Counted from the first letter of the stretch, positions 33,133-41,460 are shown. The stretch: 64,000 bases of DNA from Flavivirga abyssicola (GCF_030540775.2 NZ_CP141266.1:2653001-2717000), one strand, 5' to 3'. Notes: a model not told the origin generated them from the sequence alone. Numbers and translations: made by a program.

Positions 33133-35982
33133 TTATGCCTCTGCATAGGCTTCAATAGGGATACAAGAACATATTAAATTTCTGTCTCCGTAGGCATCAT
33201 CAACACGTCTTACACTAGGCCAAAACTTGTTATCTCTTACATATTCTAAAGGAAAGGCTGCGGCTTCACGAGAGTATGGGAAATACCATTCGTCTGATGT
33301 TATCATATCTAGTGTATGAGGCGCATTCTTTAAAACATTATTGTCATCATCTTTAGAAGCATTATCAATTTCCTTTTTAATGGAAATCATGGCATCACAA
33401 AACCTGTCAATTTCTGCTTTACTTTCACTTTCGGTAGGCTCAATCATTAAAGTGCCAGCTACAGGGAAAGATACTGTAGGTGCATGAAAACCATAATCCA
33501 TCAAACGTTTAGCGATATCTGTTACTTCAATACCGTTGGCTTTAAATGGTCGGCAATCCACAATCATTTCATGGGCTGCACGTCCTCGTTCACCAGAATA
33601 TAACGTATCAAAACTACCTTCTAAACGATGTTTAATATAGTTTGCATTTAAAATGGCAATTTTAGTAGATTCTCTTAGACCTTCTGCTCCTAACATTTTA
33701 ATATAACCGTACGATATTAAACAAGCTAGTGCAGATCCAAAAGGGGCTGCCGAAATAGCTGTAATTGCATCTTTACCTCCAGTTTTAATAATGGGGTTTC
33801 CAGGTAAAAACGGTACGAGTTGTTTTGCAACACAAATAGGTCCAACTCCGGGACCTCCACCACCGTGAGGGATAGCAAATGTTTTATGTAAATTTAAATG
33901 ACAGACATCAGCACCAATATTGCCAGGATTTGTTAGTCCTACCTGTGCATTCATGTTAGCGCCATCCATATAGACTTGTCCGCCATTATCATGAATAATT
34001 TGAGTAATCTCTTTAATAGCAGATTCATAAACACCATGTGTAGATGGATATGTTACCATTAAAGCAGATAAATTATCTTTATGTAATTCTGCTTTTTCAC
34101 GTAAATCATCTACATCAATATTACCTTCTAAAGTCGATTTTGTAACAATGACTTTCATACCAGCCATAACTGCACTAGCGGGGTTTGTACCGTGCGCAGA
34201 TGACGGAATTAAACAGATATTTCTATGGTGATCACCGCGAGATTCGTGATACGCTTTAATAACCATAAGTCCAGCAAACTCACCTTGCGCTCCAGAATTA
34301 GGTTGTAAAGAAGTAGAAGCAAAACCTGTTATTTCTGTTAATTGATCTTCCAGTTCTTTTAAAACGGTTAAATAACCTTTAGCTTGTTTTAAAGGCGCAA
34401 AAGGATGAATATTCCCCCATTTAAACCAGCTAAGAGGTAACATTTCTGAAGCCGCGTTTAATTTCATAGTACAAGACCCTAAAGAAATCATGGAATGATT
34501 CAATGCTAAATCTTTACGTTCAAGAAATTTTATGTAACGCATTAATTCGGTTTCAGAGTGGTATGTATTAAAAACATCTGTTGTTAAGAAATCAGATGTT
34601 CTTTGTATAGATTCTGAAATATTATTAGCTTCGGTAACAGCCGAAATAGTAATAGTGTCCTTTTTAGCAGCTTCAGCAAAAACTGAAATTAAGTAATTAA
34701 TATCTCTAATAGAAGTCGTTTCATTAATTGCTATAATAACAGTTTCTTTGTCTGGATAATATAAATTTACTTTTTTCTCCTTAGCTATTGCTTTTATTTT
34801 TTTAGCCTTTGTTTTTATTTGAAGGGTATCAAAATACGACGTATTGATTTGGTTATAGCCTAATGTCTTTAATGCATTGGCCAATTCAGAGGCTTTATTA
34901 TGAACTTTATTGGCTATAAACTGTAAGCCTTTAGGACCGTGATATACAGCATACATACTCGCCATAACAGCTAGTAAAACCTGAGCCGTACAAATATTAG
35001 AAGTTGCTTTGTCTCTTTTTATATGTTGTTCGCGTGTTTGTAAAGCCATTCGTAAGGCTCTATTACCATTTTTATCTTTGGTAACTCCAATAATTCTACC
35101 AGGTAAATCACGTTTGTAAGCTTCTTTAGTTGCAAAGTAGGCTGCATGCGGACCTCCATAACCCATAGGAATACCAAAACGTTGTGTGGTACCAACAACA
35201 ACATCAGCTCCAAATTTTCCAGGAGCTTCCAGTTTTATTAAACTAAGTATGTCGGCAGCAACAGCAACTTTAATTTGAGCATCATTTGCTTTGGCTATAA
35301 ATGTTTTAATATCGGTTACCTGTCCATTTTTCCCTGGGTATTGCAATATGGCTCCAAAAAATTCTGACGAAAAATCGAAAGTGTCTTCATTACCTACAAC
35401 TAATTCTATACCAATAGGGTTTGCTCTTGTTTGTAATAGCGATAAGGTTTGAGGTAATATATTTTCTGAAACAAAAAACTTATTGACCCCTGCTTTTTTC
35501 TGTTGACGATCACGAACAGCAAATAGCAAACTCATAGCTTCTGCAGCAGCAGTACTCTCATCAAGAAGTGATGCGTTTGCAATTTCCATACCAGTTAAGT
35601 CTATAACCATGGTTTGGAAATTTAAAAGTGCTTCTAACCTTCCCTGAGAAATTTCAGCTTGATAAGGTGTGTAAGCCGTATACCAACCTGGGTTTTCAAG
35701 AATATTTCTTTGAATTACGGCGGGTAAGATGGTTGGGTGATACCCTAGGCCTATATATGTTTTATAAGCTTTATTTTTCTTAGACAATTCATGAATATGA
35801 AGTAAATAGTCATGCTCAGTCATAGGGGCTTCTAAATTCAGTCCATTTTTTAAGCGAATATCATCTGGAATTGTCTCATAAATCAATTGATCTAAAGAAT
35901 CAACACCAAGAGTTTTTAACATAAGGTTTTGGTCATTTTCTCTAGGACCAATATGACGCAATGCAAAAGCGTTTGTATTCAT
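33133..35982 (-). CDS. gcvP: Glycine dehydrogenase (decarboxylating), glycine cleavage system P protein
   Basis: PLP enzyme that decarboxylates glycine and passes the aminomethyl group to the lipoyl H protein. At 949 residues it is the full-length fused form with two aminotransferase-like halves. The N-terminal half starts RHIGPRENDQNLMLKTLG; the C-terminal half holds the PLP Lys in HLNLHKTFAIPHGGGGPG (about residue 700) and the family SSAHGTNPASAVMAG. gcvT and gcvH are not adjacent, normal in this phylum. A -7 box (TATTTTTG on the minus strand, 36010-36017) lies 27 nt before the ATG; no glycine riboswitch fits in that leader. Confidence 0.96.
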   Translation of the reverse strand: MNTNAFALRHIGPRENDQNLMLKTLGVDSLDQLIYETIPDDIRLKNGLNLEAPMTEHDYLLHIHELSKKNKAYKTYIGLGYHPTILPAVIQRNILENPGWYTAYTPYQAEISQGRLEALLNFQTMVIDLTGMEIANASLLDESTAAAEAMSLLFAVRDRQQKKAGVNKFFVSENILPQTLSLLQTRANPIGIELVVGNEDTFDFSSEFFGAILQYPGKNGQVTDIKTFIAKANDAQIKVAVAADILSLIKLEAPGKFGADVVVGTTQRFGIPMGYGGPHAAYFATKEAYKRDLPGRIIGVTKDKNGNRALRMALQTREQHIKRDKATSNICTAQVLLAVMASMYAVYHGPKGLQFIANKVHNKASELANALKTLGYNQINTSYFDTLQIKTKAKKIKAIAKEKKVNLYYPDKETVIIAINETTSIRDINYLISVFAEAAKKDTITISAVTEANNISESIQRTSDFLTTDVFNTYHSETELMRYIKFLERKDLALNHSMISLGSCTMKLNAASEMLPLSWFKWGNIHPFAPLKQAKGYLTVLKELEDQLTEITGFASTSLQPNSGAQGEFAGLMVIKAYHESRGDHHRNICLIPSSAHGTNPASAVMAGMKVIVTKSTLEGNIDVDDLREKAELHKDNLSALMVTYPSTHGVYESAIKEITQIIHDNGGQVYMDGANMNAQVGLTNPGNIGADVCHLNLHKTFAIPHGGGGPGVGPICVAKQLVPFLPGNPIIKTGGKDAITAISAAPFGSALACLISYGYIKMLGAEGLRESTKIAILNANYIKHRLEGSFDTLYSGERGRAAHEMIVDCRPFKANGIEVTDIAKRLMDYGFHAPTVSFPVAGTLMIEPTESESKAEIDRFCDAMISIKKEIDNASKDDDNNVLKNAPHTLDMITSDEWYFPYSREAAAFPLEYVRDNKFWPSVRRVDDAYGDRNLICSCIPIEAYAEA

Positions 35983-36009
35983 TAAAAGTAAAATTAATTA
36001 TATAATTCG

Positions 36010-36017
36010 CAAAAATA
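36010..36017 (-). promoter_or_regulatory. -7 promoter element for gcvP
   Basis: Reading the minus strand, TATTTTTG is an exact TAnnTTTG match 27 nt upstream of the gcvP ATG at 35982. I see no clear TTG at -33. Confidence 0.55.
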
Positions 36018-36103
36018 CATAATATTTTATGTGTTTTATTGCATAAAATGGAAAGTTTTTAACCATTTGAGAGCGTTATTAACACTTTGACTATTTTTAC
36101 ATT

Positions 36104-36937
36104 ATGAAATTTATAAAACAACTTTTTAATTTCTATTTAAATAGTAGTATACATGTTGCCTTATCTGTTTTTTCGCTAACATGGATTACGCTTATAGAGT
36201 TTGACATTTCATATGATAGAAACATACTCTATTTTGTGTTTTATGCCTCAATAACCGGTTATAATTTTGTTAAGTATTTTGGAATCGCAAAGTTTCATCA
36301 CAGAAGCTTGGCTAATTGGCTAAAACTGATTCAGGTATTTTCTTTTTTTAGTTTTCTTTTAATGTGTTATTACGCTTTTAAATTAAGTTCTATAACTTTA
36401 ATTTGTATTGGCGGTTTTGCAGTTATCACATTTTTATATGCGATTCCTTTTCTACCTAAACGCTTTTTTTTGGATAAGCAGCATAATTTACGAAGCATTG
36501 GTGGTCTAAAAATTTATTTAATAGCCTTGATCTGGGCTGGTGTTACCGTGCTACTTCCTCTAATAAATAATAATTACGTTATAAGTATTGATGTTGTATT
36601 AACAACGATTCAAAGGTATCTTTTTATAATAGTTTTAATGTTCCCTTTTGAAATTAGAGATTTAAGGTATGATAGCTTAAAATTATCAACGATTCCTCAG
36701 AAAATAGGAATAAAGCCAACAAAAATAATTGGAAGTGTATTACTGCTCTTATTCTTCTTTTTAGATTTATTTAAAAGTGAAATAAATGAGATACAAATAA
36801 TTATTTTAATAGTAATAACATGTGTTACACTATTATTTCTTGTGTTTTCTAAAATAGAACAAAGAAAAAGTTATAGTGCGTTTTGGGTAGAAGGAATACC
36901 AGTTTTTTGGCTAATACTATTGCTCTTATTCTATTAA
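36104..36937 (+). CDS. UbiA-like membrane protein (putative prenyltransferase, degenerate first motif)
   Basis: Integral membrane protein of 277 residues with 8-9 hydrophobic helices, matching the UbiA prenyltransferase topology. The second Asp-rich motif is present in EIRDLRYDSLKLSTIPQKIG (DxxxD followed by a Leu/Ile-Pro-x-x-x-Gly stretch as in UbiA). The position of the first motif (NDxxD) reads YNFVKYFG and keeps only the Asn. So it is either a diverged member or no longer binds polyprenyl diphosphate-Mg. A promoter-like TTTG (36066-36069) and TATTTTTA (36092-36099) precede it. It converges on the anti-sigma gene with 1 nt between stops. Confidence 0.65.
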   Translation: MKFIKQLFNFYLNSSIHVALSVFSLTWITLIEFDISYDRNILYFVFYASITGYNFVKYFGIAKFHHRSLANWLKLIQVFSFFSFLLMCYYAFKLSSITLICIGGFAVITFLYAIPFLPKRFFLDKQHNLRSIGGLKIYLIALIWAGVTVLLPLINNNYVISIDVVLTTIQRYLFIIVLMFPFEIRDLRYDSLKLSTIPQKIGIKPTKIIGSVLLLLFFFLDLFKSEINEIQIIILIVITCVTLLFLVFSKIEQRKSYSAFWVEGIPVFWLILLLLFY

Positions 36938-36938
36938 T

Positions 36939-37199
36939 CTAATCTGTAAGCTCTTTTAAAGCCTTTTCAAAATCTAGTCTCATGGATTCTTTATTTCTTT
37001 TATCTAAACATTCCACTTCAGAACTTTTTATAGCCTTAGTAAGCTTTGTATTGTTTTTTGTGTATTTTCTACAGGCTCTACAGTATAATAAATGTATGTT
37101 GAGCTTTATCATTTCCAATAAGGAAGCTTCTTTATATTGTGTTTTATCGCATACATGATTTGCATCATCACATGGAATAAAAATTTTACTCTTACTCAT
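36939..37199 (-). CDS. Small zinc-binding anti-sigma-like protein
   Basis: An 86-residue protein starting at MSKSKIFIPCDDANH; an upstream in-frame extension to 37265 overlaps the sigma gene and is less likely. The central LLEMIKLNIHLLYCRACRKYTK has the His-x3-Cys-x2-Cys arrangement of zinc-associated anti-sigma factors, plus Cys in PCDDANHVCD. No membrane segment is present, so it would be a cytosolic regulator. Its start lies 2 nt after the stop of the ECF sigma gene, and pairs of this kind recur in flavobacteria. Role as inhibitor of the adjacent sigma factor is inferred. Confidence 0.7.
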   Translation of the reverse strand: MSKSKIFIPCDDANHVCDKTQYKEASLLEMIKLNIHLLYCRACRKYTKNNTKLTKAIKSSEVECLDKRNKESMRLDFEKALKELTD

Positions 37200-37201
37200 A
37201 A

Positions 37202-37756
37202 TCAAAACCAATTTTCTTTTAGGCAATCTGCCATAGCTGTACGTGCTCTGTGAATGATTACCCAAAGGTTAGACGCAGTAATATTTAATTCATTACAAAT
37301 TACTTCGGTTTCAAAACCTTGAATGGTTTTCATTTTAAAAACATCAGCTTGTTTTTCTGGTAATTTTCCTAAGCAGTTATGTATGGCATCACCTAATTCG
37401 CTATTTTGCATCGTGTCTTCTGCAGTTTTATCAAACGGATCTGCGACACGTTCTTCCAGCCAATCCCCTTCAGTCTCAGAGTCATCATTATAACTAATGC
37501 GGACCTCTGCTTTTCCTTTATTAGAATTTATTTTACGGTAATGGTCGATAATTTTTCGCTTTAAAATGGATATTAGCCAAGTACGTTCACTGGCTTCTCC
37601 TTTAAAGTTTTTCATTGATTTTAAACCAGCAAAAAAAGTATCTTGTACCAAATCCTGTGCAATTTCTCTATCGCTAACACGCGTAATAGTGTAGTTGTAT
37701 AGGTAATCGGAATATAAATCGATCCATTGGTTAGGATTAATTTGATGATTGGGCAT
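37202..37756 (-). CDS. ECF-type RNA polymerase sigma factor
   Basis: Sigma-70 family alternative sigma factor of 184 residues with only regions 2 and 4. Region 2 is about residues 10-80 (DLYSDYLYNYTITRVSDREIA, then DLVQDTFFAGLKS, and TWLISILKRKIIDHYRK), region 4 about 125-180 (LPEKQADVFKMKTIQGFE, then ICNELNITASNLWVIIHRAR). It probably directs a stress or envelope regulon under control of the small anti-sigma-like protein encoded 2 nt downstream. A -7 box (37781-37788, minus strand) precedes it. Confidence 0.92.
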   Translation of the reverse strand: MPNHQINPNQWIDLYSDYLYNYTITRVSDREIAQDLVQDTFFAGLKSMKNFKGEASERTWLISILKRKIIDHYRKINSNKGKAEVRISYNDDSETEGDWLEERVADPFDKTAEDTMQNSELGDAIHNCLGKLPEKQADVFKMKTIQGFETEVICNELNITASNLWVIIHRARTAMADCLKENWF

Positions 37757-37780
37757 TGTCTAATCAATTATTTTGAGTTT

Positions 37781-37788
37781 CAAAAATA
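37781..37788 (-). promoter_or_regulatory. -7 promoter element for the ECF sigma gene
   Basis: TATTTTTG on the minus strand, exact TAnnTTTG, 24 nt before the ATG at 37756. No good -33 element is seen. The form is a housekeeping promoter rather than an ECF-type one. Confidence 0.5.
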
Positions 37789-37806
37789 AGATAAAAAAAT
37801 GACTTT

Positions 37807-38709
37807 TTAAATGTTTAGTAAATCGAATAGAGCACTTTCAATATTTGTATATTTAAAGGAGTACCCATTGTACAGTAACCGTTTTGGTATTACATTTCTA
37901 CTTTTTAAAACTAGTTCAGTTTCTGTGCCAATAATTTTAGCACCAAATTCTAAGAAAGGTTTAGAGTGTGGTATTCCAAAATGAGGAGGTAAAACCTTTC
38001 TTAGGGATTTCATAAGCGTATTATTGTTTGTAGGTTTTGGAACACATAAATTAAAAATACCGCTTAGGTTTTTATGGTGTATTAAGAATTCAATGATTTT
38101 TGCGAAATCAAGTTGGTGAATCCAACTTACTTTTTGATTCCCGTTTCCTTGTTTTCCTCCCAATCCAAGTTTGGTTATTTTTTTTAGAGGAATTAATGCA
38201 CCTCCATTTTTACCCAAAACAATTGAAGTCCGTAAAATAATTTTTCGCGTTTTAGGAGTTGTTATTGTATTAAATGCCTGCTCCCAAGATTTAGCAATAT
38301 TCATGGAGAAATCATCTCCGATTTCTCCATGTTCTTCTGTCATCTCTTCATCCAAAGAATGTTTATAAATAGTTGCTGTTGATGAGTTCATCCAGATTTT
38401 TGGTGGATTTTCACAATGATTGATCGCTAGTCCGAGTAGATGTGTTGGATTGATTCTAGAATTATAAATCAATTTTTTGTTTTTTTCGGTGTATCTACAA
38501 TCTACAGATTTTCCAGTAAGGTTTATAAGGCACTCTGTTTTTTCCAATTCTTTTGCCCATTCTCCTAAATCTTTGGCATTCCAGTAAATATCATTCTTAC
38601 GTTTAGGGTATCTGGTTAATATTTTTACTAAATATTCTTTTTTAGTGAAATAGTCTTCCAAAATTTGTCCTAGAAACCCACTTCCACCCGCTATAATAAT
38701 TGTTTTCAT
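37807..38709 (-). CDS. TIGR01777 family NAD(P)-binding epimerase-like protein
   Basis: Extended SDR of the TIGR01777 (SDR39U1/YfcH) family, 300 residues. The N-terminus has the dinucleotide-binding IIAGGSGFLGQILEDYF, with INLTGKSVDCRYT and RTSIVLGKNGGALIP later, family hallmarks, and a DUF1731-like C-terminal part (VLPPHFGIPHSKPFLEFGA). Enzymatic activity is not established for the family. Its start overlaps the preceding small membrane protein gene by 4 nt, so it is the last gene of the GbsR-controlled operon, which is unusual for a gene family often found alone. Confidence 0.87.
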   Translation of the reverse strand: MKTIIIAGGSGFLGQILEDYFTKKEYLVKILTRYPKRKNDIYWNAKDLGEWAKELEKTECLINLTGKSVDCRYTEKNKKLIYNSRINPTHLLGLAINHCENPPKIWMNSSTATIYKHSLDEEMTEEHGEIGDDFSMNIAKSWEQAFNTITTPKTRKIILRTSIVLGKNGGALIPLKKITKLGLGGKQGNGNQKVSWIHQLDFAKIIEFLIHHKNLSGIFNLCVPKPTNNNTLMKSLRKVLPPHFGIPHSKPFLEFGAKIIGTETELVLKSRNVIPKRLLYNGYSFKYTNIESALFDLLNI

Positions 38710-39053
38710 TGTTTTTGAATTAGGTAAGTTATGTAAACAAAATAACTAGCAATTAGCATTGGAATTATGAAAACACAAGCTATTAGTATTATATGACTGT
38801 CAATACTGTCAGTTTTTGATAGTACTAGAAGTGTGAACATAATAATCAATACGAAAGCGCAGTAGTATGTCATGTGCTTTCGAATGTTTTTATTATACAC
38901 CTTTATATAGAATAAAATAATTATGGCTATTAATATTTGGGCAATTCCGAGTGCAAATTGAGCATACATACCGATTATAGCATAGTGTATAGTTAAATAT
39001 GGTATGACAGTTATTAAATAAAAGAAACTATTAATATAATGAAGCGTTTTCAT
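38706..39053 (-). CDS. Small four-helix membrane protein, unknown function
   Basis: 115 residues with about four hydrophobic helices (residues about 8-30, 34-52, 62-82, 88-110) and little else; positively charged YNKNIRKH lies between helices 2 and 3. I do not recognise a family. It is third after gbsR, 1 nt downstream of the 133-residue membrane protein gene and overlapping the TIGR01777 gene by 4 nt. Confidence 0.65.
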   Translation of the reverse strand: MKTLHYINSFFYLITVIPYLTIHYAIIGMYAQFALGIAQILIAIIILFYIKVYNKNIRKHMTYYCAFVLIIMFTLLVLSKTDSIDSHIILIACVFIIPMLIASYFVYITYLIQKQ

Positions 39054-39054
39054 A

Positions 39055-39456
39055 TTATTTGGGAGTTTTAAGTTGAGGTTTTGTTAATTTTAATGATTGT
39101 CGTGATTTACTTCTCCCTCTGAAGAAAAAGAATAAATTAATAAACAACATGACTCCTAAATAGATTGAAAAACCACCTATTTTTTTACTCAATATTTCAA
39201 TAAGTGATTGGTAACTCATTCCATCTGCATTATAATAAGATATTTTAAGAATTAACATGGCCCATCCTATATTAATGAGGTAGAACCCAATTTCGAATAA
39301 TTTATTGGTAGCTAAAGCAATGTCTTCTTTGCCTTTAAAAATGTCAATCATAAACAGCCTTCCGTTTTTAAAAAGCATTTTTGATACATAAATAGTTAGT
39401 AATACGACTATTGGTAAATAGACTAAATAACCGATAATGATTTTTGAATTTTCCAT
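39055..39456 (-). CDS. Small membrane protein, paralog of its neighbour, unknown function
   Basis: 133 residues with three hydrophobic helices (about 7-25, 48-70, 95-112) and a basic C-terminal tail (RGRSKSRQSLKLTKPQLKTP). The segment after helix 1, MLFKNGRLFMIDIF-KGKEDIALATNKL, matches the neighbouring 117-residue protein (WLFYKHGEVFLLNIFQGNY), and both follow it with an IGYYLVN/IGFYLIN helix, so the two are tandem paralogs. No named family is recognised. It lies 3 nt after its paralog in the GbsR operon. Confidence 0.68.
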   Translation of the reverse strand: MENSKIIIGYLVYLPIVVLLTIYVSKMLFKNGRLFMIDIFKGKEDIALATNKLFEIGFYLINIGWAMLILKISYYNADGMSYQSLIEILSKKIGGFSIYLGVMLFINLFFFFRGRSKSRQSLKLTKPQLKTPK

Positions 39457-39459
39457 GAT

Positions 39460-39813
39460 TTATTGTTTTAAAGATTTTGATTTTATTAAATATGTTAAGA
39501 CGAAGACATTATTGTAATGTAAAACCGCCAAAAGAATTATGATTCTTCCTAGTGTTGTTGATAGAGTATTTATTACTTGATTTATTGATTCAAGTTGCTC
39601 CCAATATGCGATAGTAATTATTGCGTAACCGAGATTTACCAGATAGTACCCAATTAGCAATATATTGTTAATGTTGTTTGCTAAGGAGTAATTACCCTGG
39701 AAGATGTTTAATAGAAATACCTCACCATGTTTGTAAAATAACCAACCAATTTTAATAGTAATGAAGAAAATTATAGGAAGATAGATGCTATATGTGAGAA
39801 TATTATAATTCAT
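39460..39813 (-). CDS. Small membrane protein, first gene after gbsR, unknown function
   Basis: 117 residues, three hydrophobic helices (about 8-25, 52-72, 88-108). It carries the paralog signature F-x-K-H/N-G-x-x-F-x-x-x-I-F-x-G with the next-door 133-residue protein. A near-copy of the gbsR operator palindrome (39826-39851) lies 12 nt before its ATG, so it is probably repressed by GbsR from its own promoter; a loose -7 box TAATATTG (39816-39823, minus strand) fits this. Confidence 0.68.
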   Translation of the reverse strand: MNYNILTYSIYLPIIFFITIKIGWLFYKHGEVFLLNIFQGNYSLANNINNILLIGYYLVNLGYAIITIAYWEQLESINQVINTLSTTLGRIIILLAVLHYNNVFVLTYLIKSKSLKQ

Positions 39814-39825
39814 TTCAATATTATT

Positions 39826-39851
39826 AAACTTTCAGAAATTATTGAAAGTGT
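39826..39851. promoter_or_regulatory. Second GbsR-type operator, before the membrane-protein genes
   Basis: AAACTTTCA, GAAA, then TTATTGAAAGTGT: 23 of 26 positions equal the perfect palindrome in front of gbsR. It lies between the gbsR stop and the next gene of the operon. The differences fall at half-site positions 10, 11 and 25. Confidence 0.65.
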
Positions 39852-39864
39852 GGTTTAAATTTTT

Positions 39865-40368
39865 TTATTTGATAAGTTTAAGTAAAGATTTAGTAATCCA
39901 GTTATGTTCTTGATTAACAATTTTATTCATCATAGTATCTGCTGTTTCTGCTAGATCATGTAGTGCTTTGGTTTGTTTAATAAGTTCTTTTGTTTTTTCT
40001 GTGCCATCATCTTTAATGGAACTAACATTTTTCAATATTTTTATTACAGGTTTAATTTCTCTTCTACTTCGTTCTTTAGCAATGTGTCTTGCCAATTCCT
40101 GTACATCTTTTTCAGTAGTAAAAAATTCTTTACGCTCACCGGGAACTAGCTCTTTTGTAACGATGCCCCAATCCATAAGCTGACGTAAGTTCATACTGGT
40201 ATTACCACGAGAGATTTTTAGTTCTTCCATGATTTCTTCCATGGATAATGGCTTGGTAGAAATAAAAAGAAGCGATTGTATTTGAGCCATCGCTTTATTT
40301 ATGCCCCATAATGTCCCTAAGCTTCCCCAGGTACTTATAAATTTATCTTTTGCTTCTTGGTATTCCAT
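39865..40368 (-). CDS. GbsR/MarR-family transcriptional regulator
   Basis: Winged-helix regulator of 167 residues in the GbsR branch of the MarR family. The N-terminus has FISTWGSLGTLWGINKAMAQ, then the HTH region (about 38-85: KPLSMEEIMEELKISRGNTS, LRQLMDWGIVTK), the wing (VPGERKEFFTT) and a C-terminal helical dimerisation part. GbsR of Bacillus represses glycine-betaine synthesis in response to choline, but no betaine genes are here, so the ligand may differ. The start is set by a -7 box ending 4 nt before the ATG. A perfect palindrome covers its -33 box, so it very likely represses itself. First gene of an operon of three small membrane proteins and a TIGR01777 epimerase. Confidence 0.88.
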   Translation of the reverse strand: MEYQEAKDKFISTWGSLGTLWGINKAMAQIQSLLFISTKPLSMEEIMEELKISRGNTSMNLRQLMDWGIVTKELVPGERKEFFTTEKDVQELARHIAKERSRREIKPVIKILKNVSSIKDDGTEKTKELIKQTKALHDLAETADTMMNKIVNQEHNWITKSLLKLIK

Positions 40369-40372
40369 AGCA

Positions 40373-40402
40373 CAAAGATATAAATAATTTCTAAACTTTC
40401 AA
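40373..40402 (-). promoter_or_regulatory. gbsR promoter with complete -33 and -7 boxes
   Basis: On the minus strand TTG (40402-40400), exactly 19 nt, then TATCTTTG (40380-40373): a complete TTG-N19-TAnnTTTG promoter, the best in the window. The ATG follows 4 nt later, so the transcript is probably leaderless. The -33 TTG is part of the operator palindrome. Confidence 0.8.
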
Positions 40403-40419
40403 TAATTATTGAAAGTTTA
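40392..40419. promoter_or_regulatory. GbsR operator, 28-bp perfect palindrome
   Basis: The half-site TAAACTTTCAATAA (40392-40405) is followed directly by its exact reverse complement (40406-40419). It overlaps the -33 box of the gbsR promoter, where a bound dimer would block RNA polymerase. A near-copy occurs once more, before the next gene at 39826-39851. Confidence 0.8.
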
Positions 40420-40464
40420 TTTTAAAACTTAATTTAAAAGAGCTGATTTCTTTGTGTCTACAGA

Positions 40465-41460
40465 TTAAAAACTAACCAATTCTCGGTTATATTTATTTTT
40501 ATATGCAACAGGTGTTAAGCCCGTAAATCTCTTAAATAAGGATCTAAATGCTTTAGTATCTGAATATCCTACAGAAAACATTACCTCGTTTATTGTGTTT
40601 TGTGTAGATTCTAAAGCGTTTTTAGCAGCTTCAACCTTAACACGTTGAATATATTCTAAAGGTGTATTTGCAGTTGCTTTTTTAAACCGTCTTATAAAGT
40701 TACGTTGACTCACCGCCAACATGTCCGATAATTGTTCTACAGAAACCTTTTCGGTAACATTATTCTCTATAAATAACTGTGCTTTTTGTATTAGGGTGTC
40801 GGTATGGTCCTTTTGACCTCTAAAAATGGCAAACTGGTTTTGATTATCCCTGCTAATATCAATTTCGAAAAGTTTGGATACATAAACAGCAGCTTCCTGT
40901 CCACAATATTTGTGAACCAAATGTATGATGAGGTTTAAAAATGAGTAAGCACCACCACTGGAATAAATACCTTCTTGGTCTGTAACTATTTTTTCTGGTA
41001 GTACATCAATTTTTGGATACATCTGTCGGAACAGGTCAATCCCTGCCCAATGTGTAGTAGCTTGTTTATGGTCTAACAACCCGGTTTCTGCTAATAGAAA
41101 AGCACCAAGGCATAAACTTGCCACTTCTGCATGATGTTTATTGCGTTGTTTTTTAATCCATGGAATAAACTCATAATTAGTTTTAATGCCATCAGTAATC
41201 CATTCTGGTCTAACGGCTGAAATTATGATAAGATCTGTTTTAGAAATATCATGTATGGTAGCATCACAGTGTACTGAAAATGCACCATCATATAGTACCG
41301 TGTTTTTATCTAGACCAACAAGGTTAATATCAAAGAAAGGCTGTTCACTTTTTCCAGATTGTAGAATGAAATCATTCACACTTTTAAAAATTTTATAAGG
41401 TCCGACAACACTACTTAGAATGGTGTTAGATTTTGGAACCAATATGCTTACATGTTTCAT
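40465..41460 (-). CDS. GlxA-type AraC-family regulator with DJ-1/PfpI domain
   Basis: Transcription factor of 331 residues in two parts: an N-terminal class I glutamine amidotransferase-like domain (about 1-190) with the nucleophile-elbow Cys in SLCLGAFLLAETGLLD and GIYSSGGAYSFLN, and a C-terminal AraC DNA-binding domain (about 225-325) with VSEQLSDMLAVSQRNFIRRFKK-type helices and the second HTH motif IKNEVMFSVGYSDTKAFRSLFKR-like stretch (SVGYSDTKAFRSLFKRFTG). Such proteins often regulate amine or aldehyde metabolism, but the ligand here is unknown. It is divergent from the gene at 41595 and may control it. Confidence 0.87.
   Translation of the reverse strand: MKHVSILVPKSNTILSSVVGPYKIFKSVNDFILQSGKSEQPFFDINLVGLDKNTVLYDGAFSVHCDATIHDISKTDLIIISAVRPEWITDGIKTNYEFIPWIKKQRNKHHAEVASLCLGAFLLAETGLLDHKQATTHWAGIDLFRQMYPKIDVLPEKIVTDQEGIYSSGGAYSFLNLIIHLVHKYCGQEAAVYVSKLFEIDISRDNQNQFAIFRGQKDHTDTLIQKAQLFIENNVTEKVSVEQLSDMLAVSQRNFIRRFKKATANTPLEYIQRVKVEAAKNALESTQNTINEVMFSVGYSDTKAFRSLFKRFTGLTPVAYKNKYNRELVSF

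Noticed and set aside
35983-36103. Glycine riboswitch before gcvP
   Set aside because: The -7 box lies 27 nt before the ATG, leaving no room for an aptamer, and I see no typical fold.
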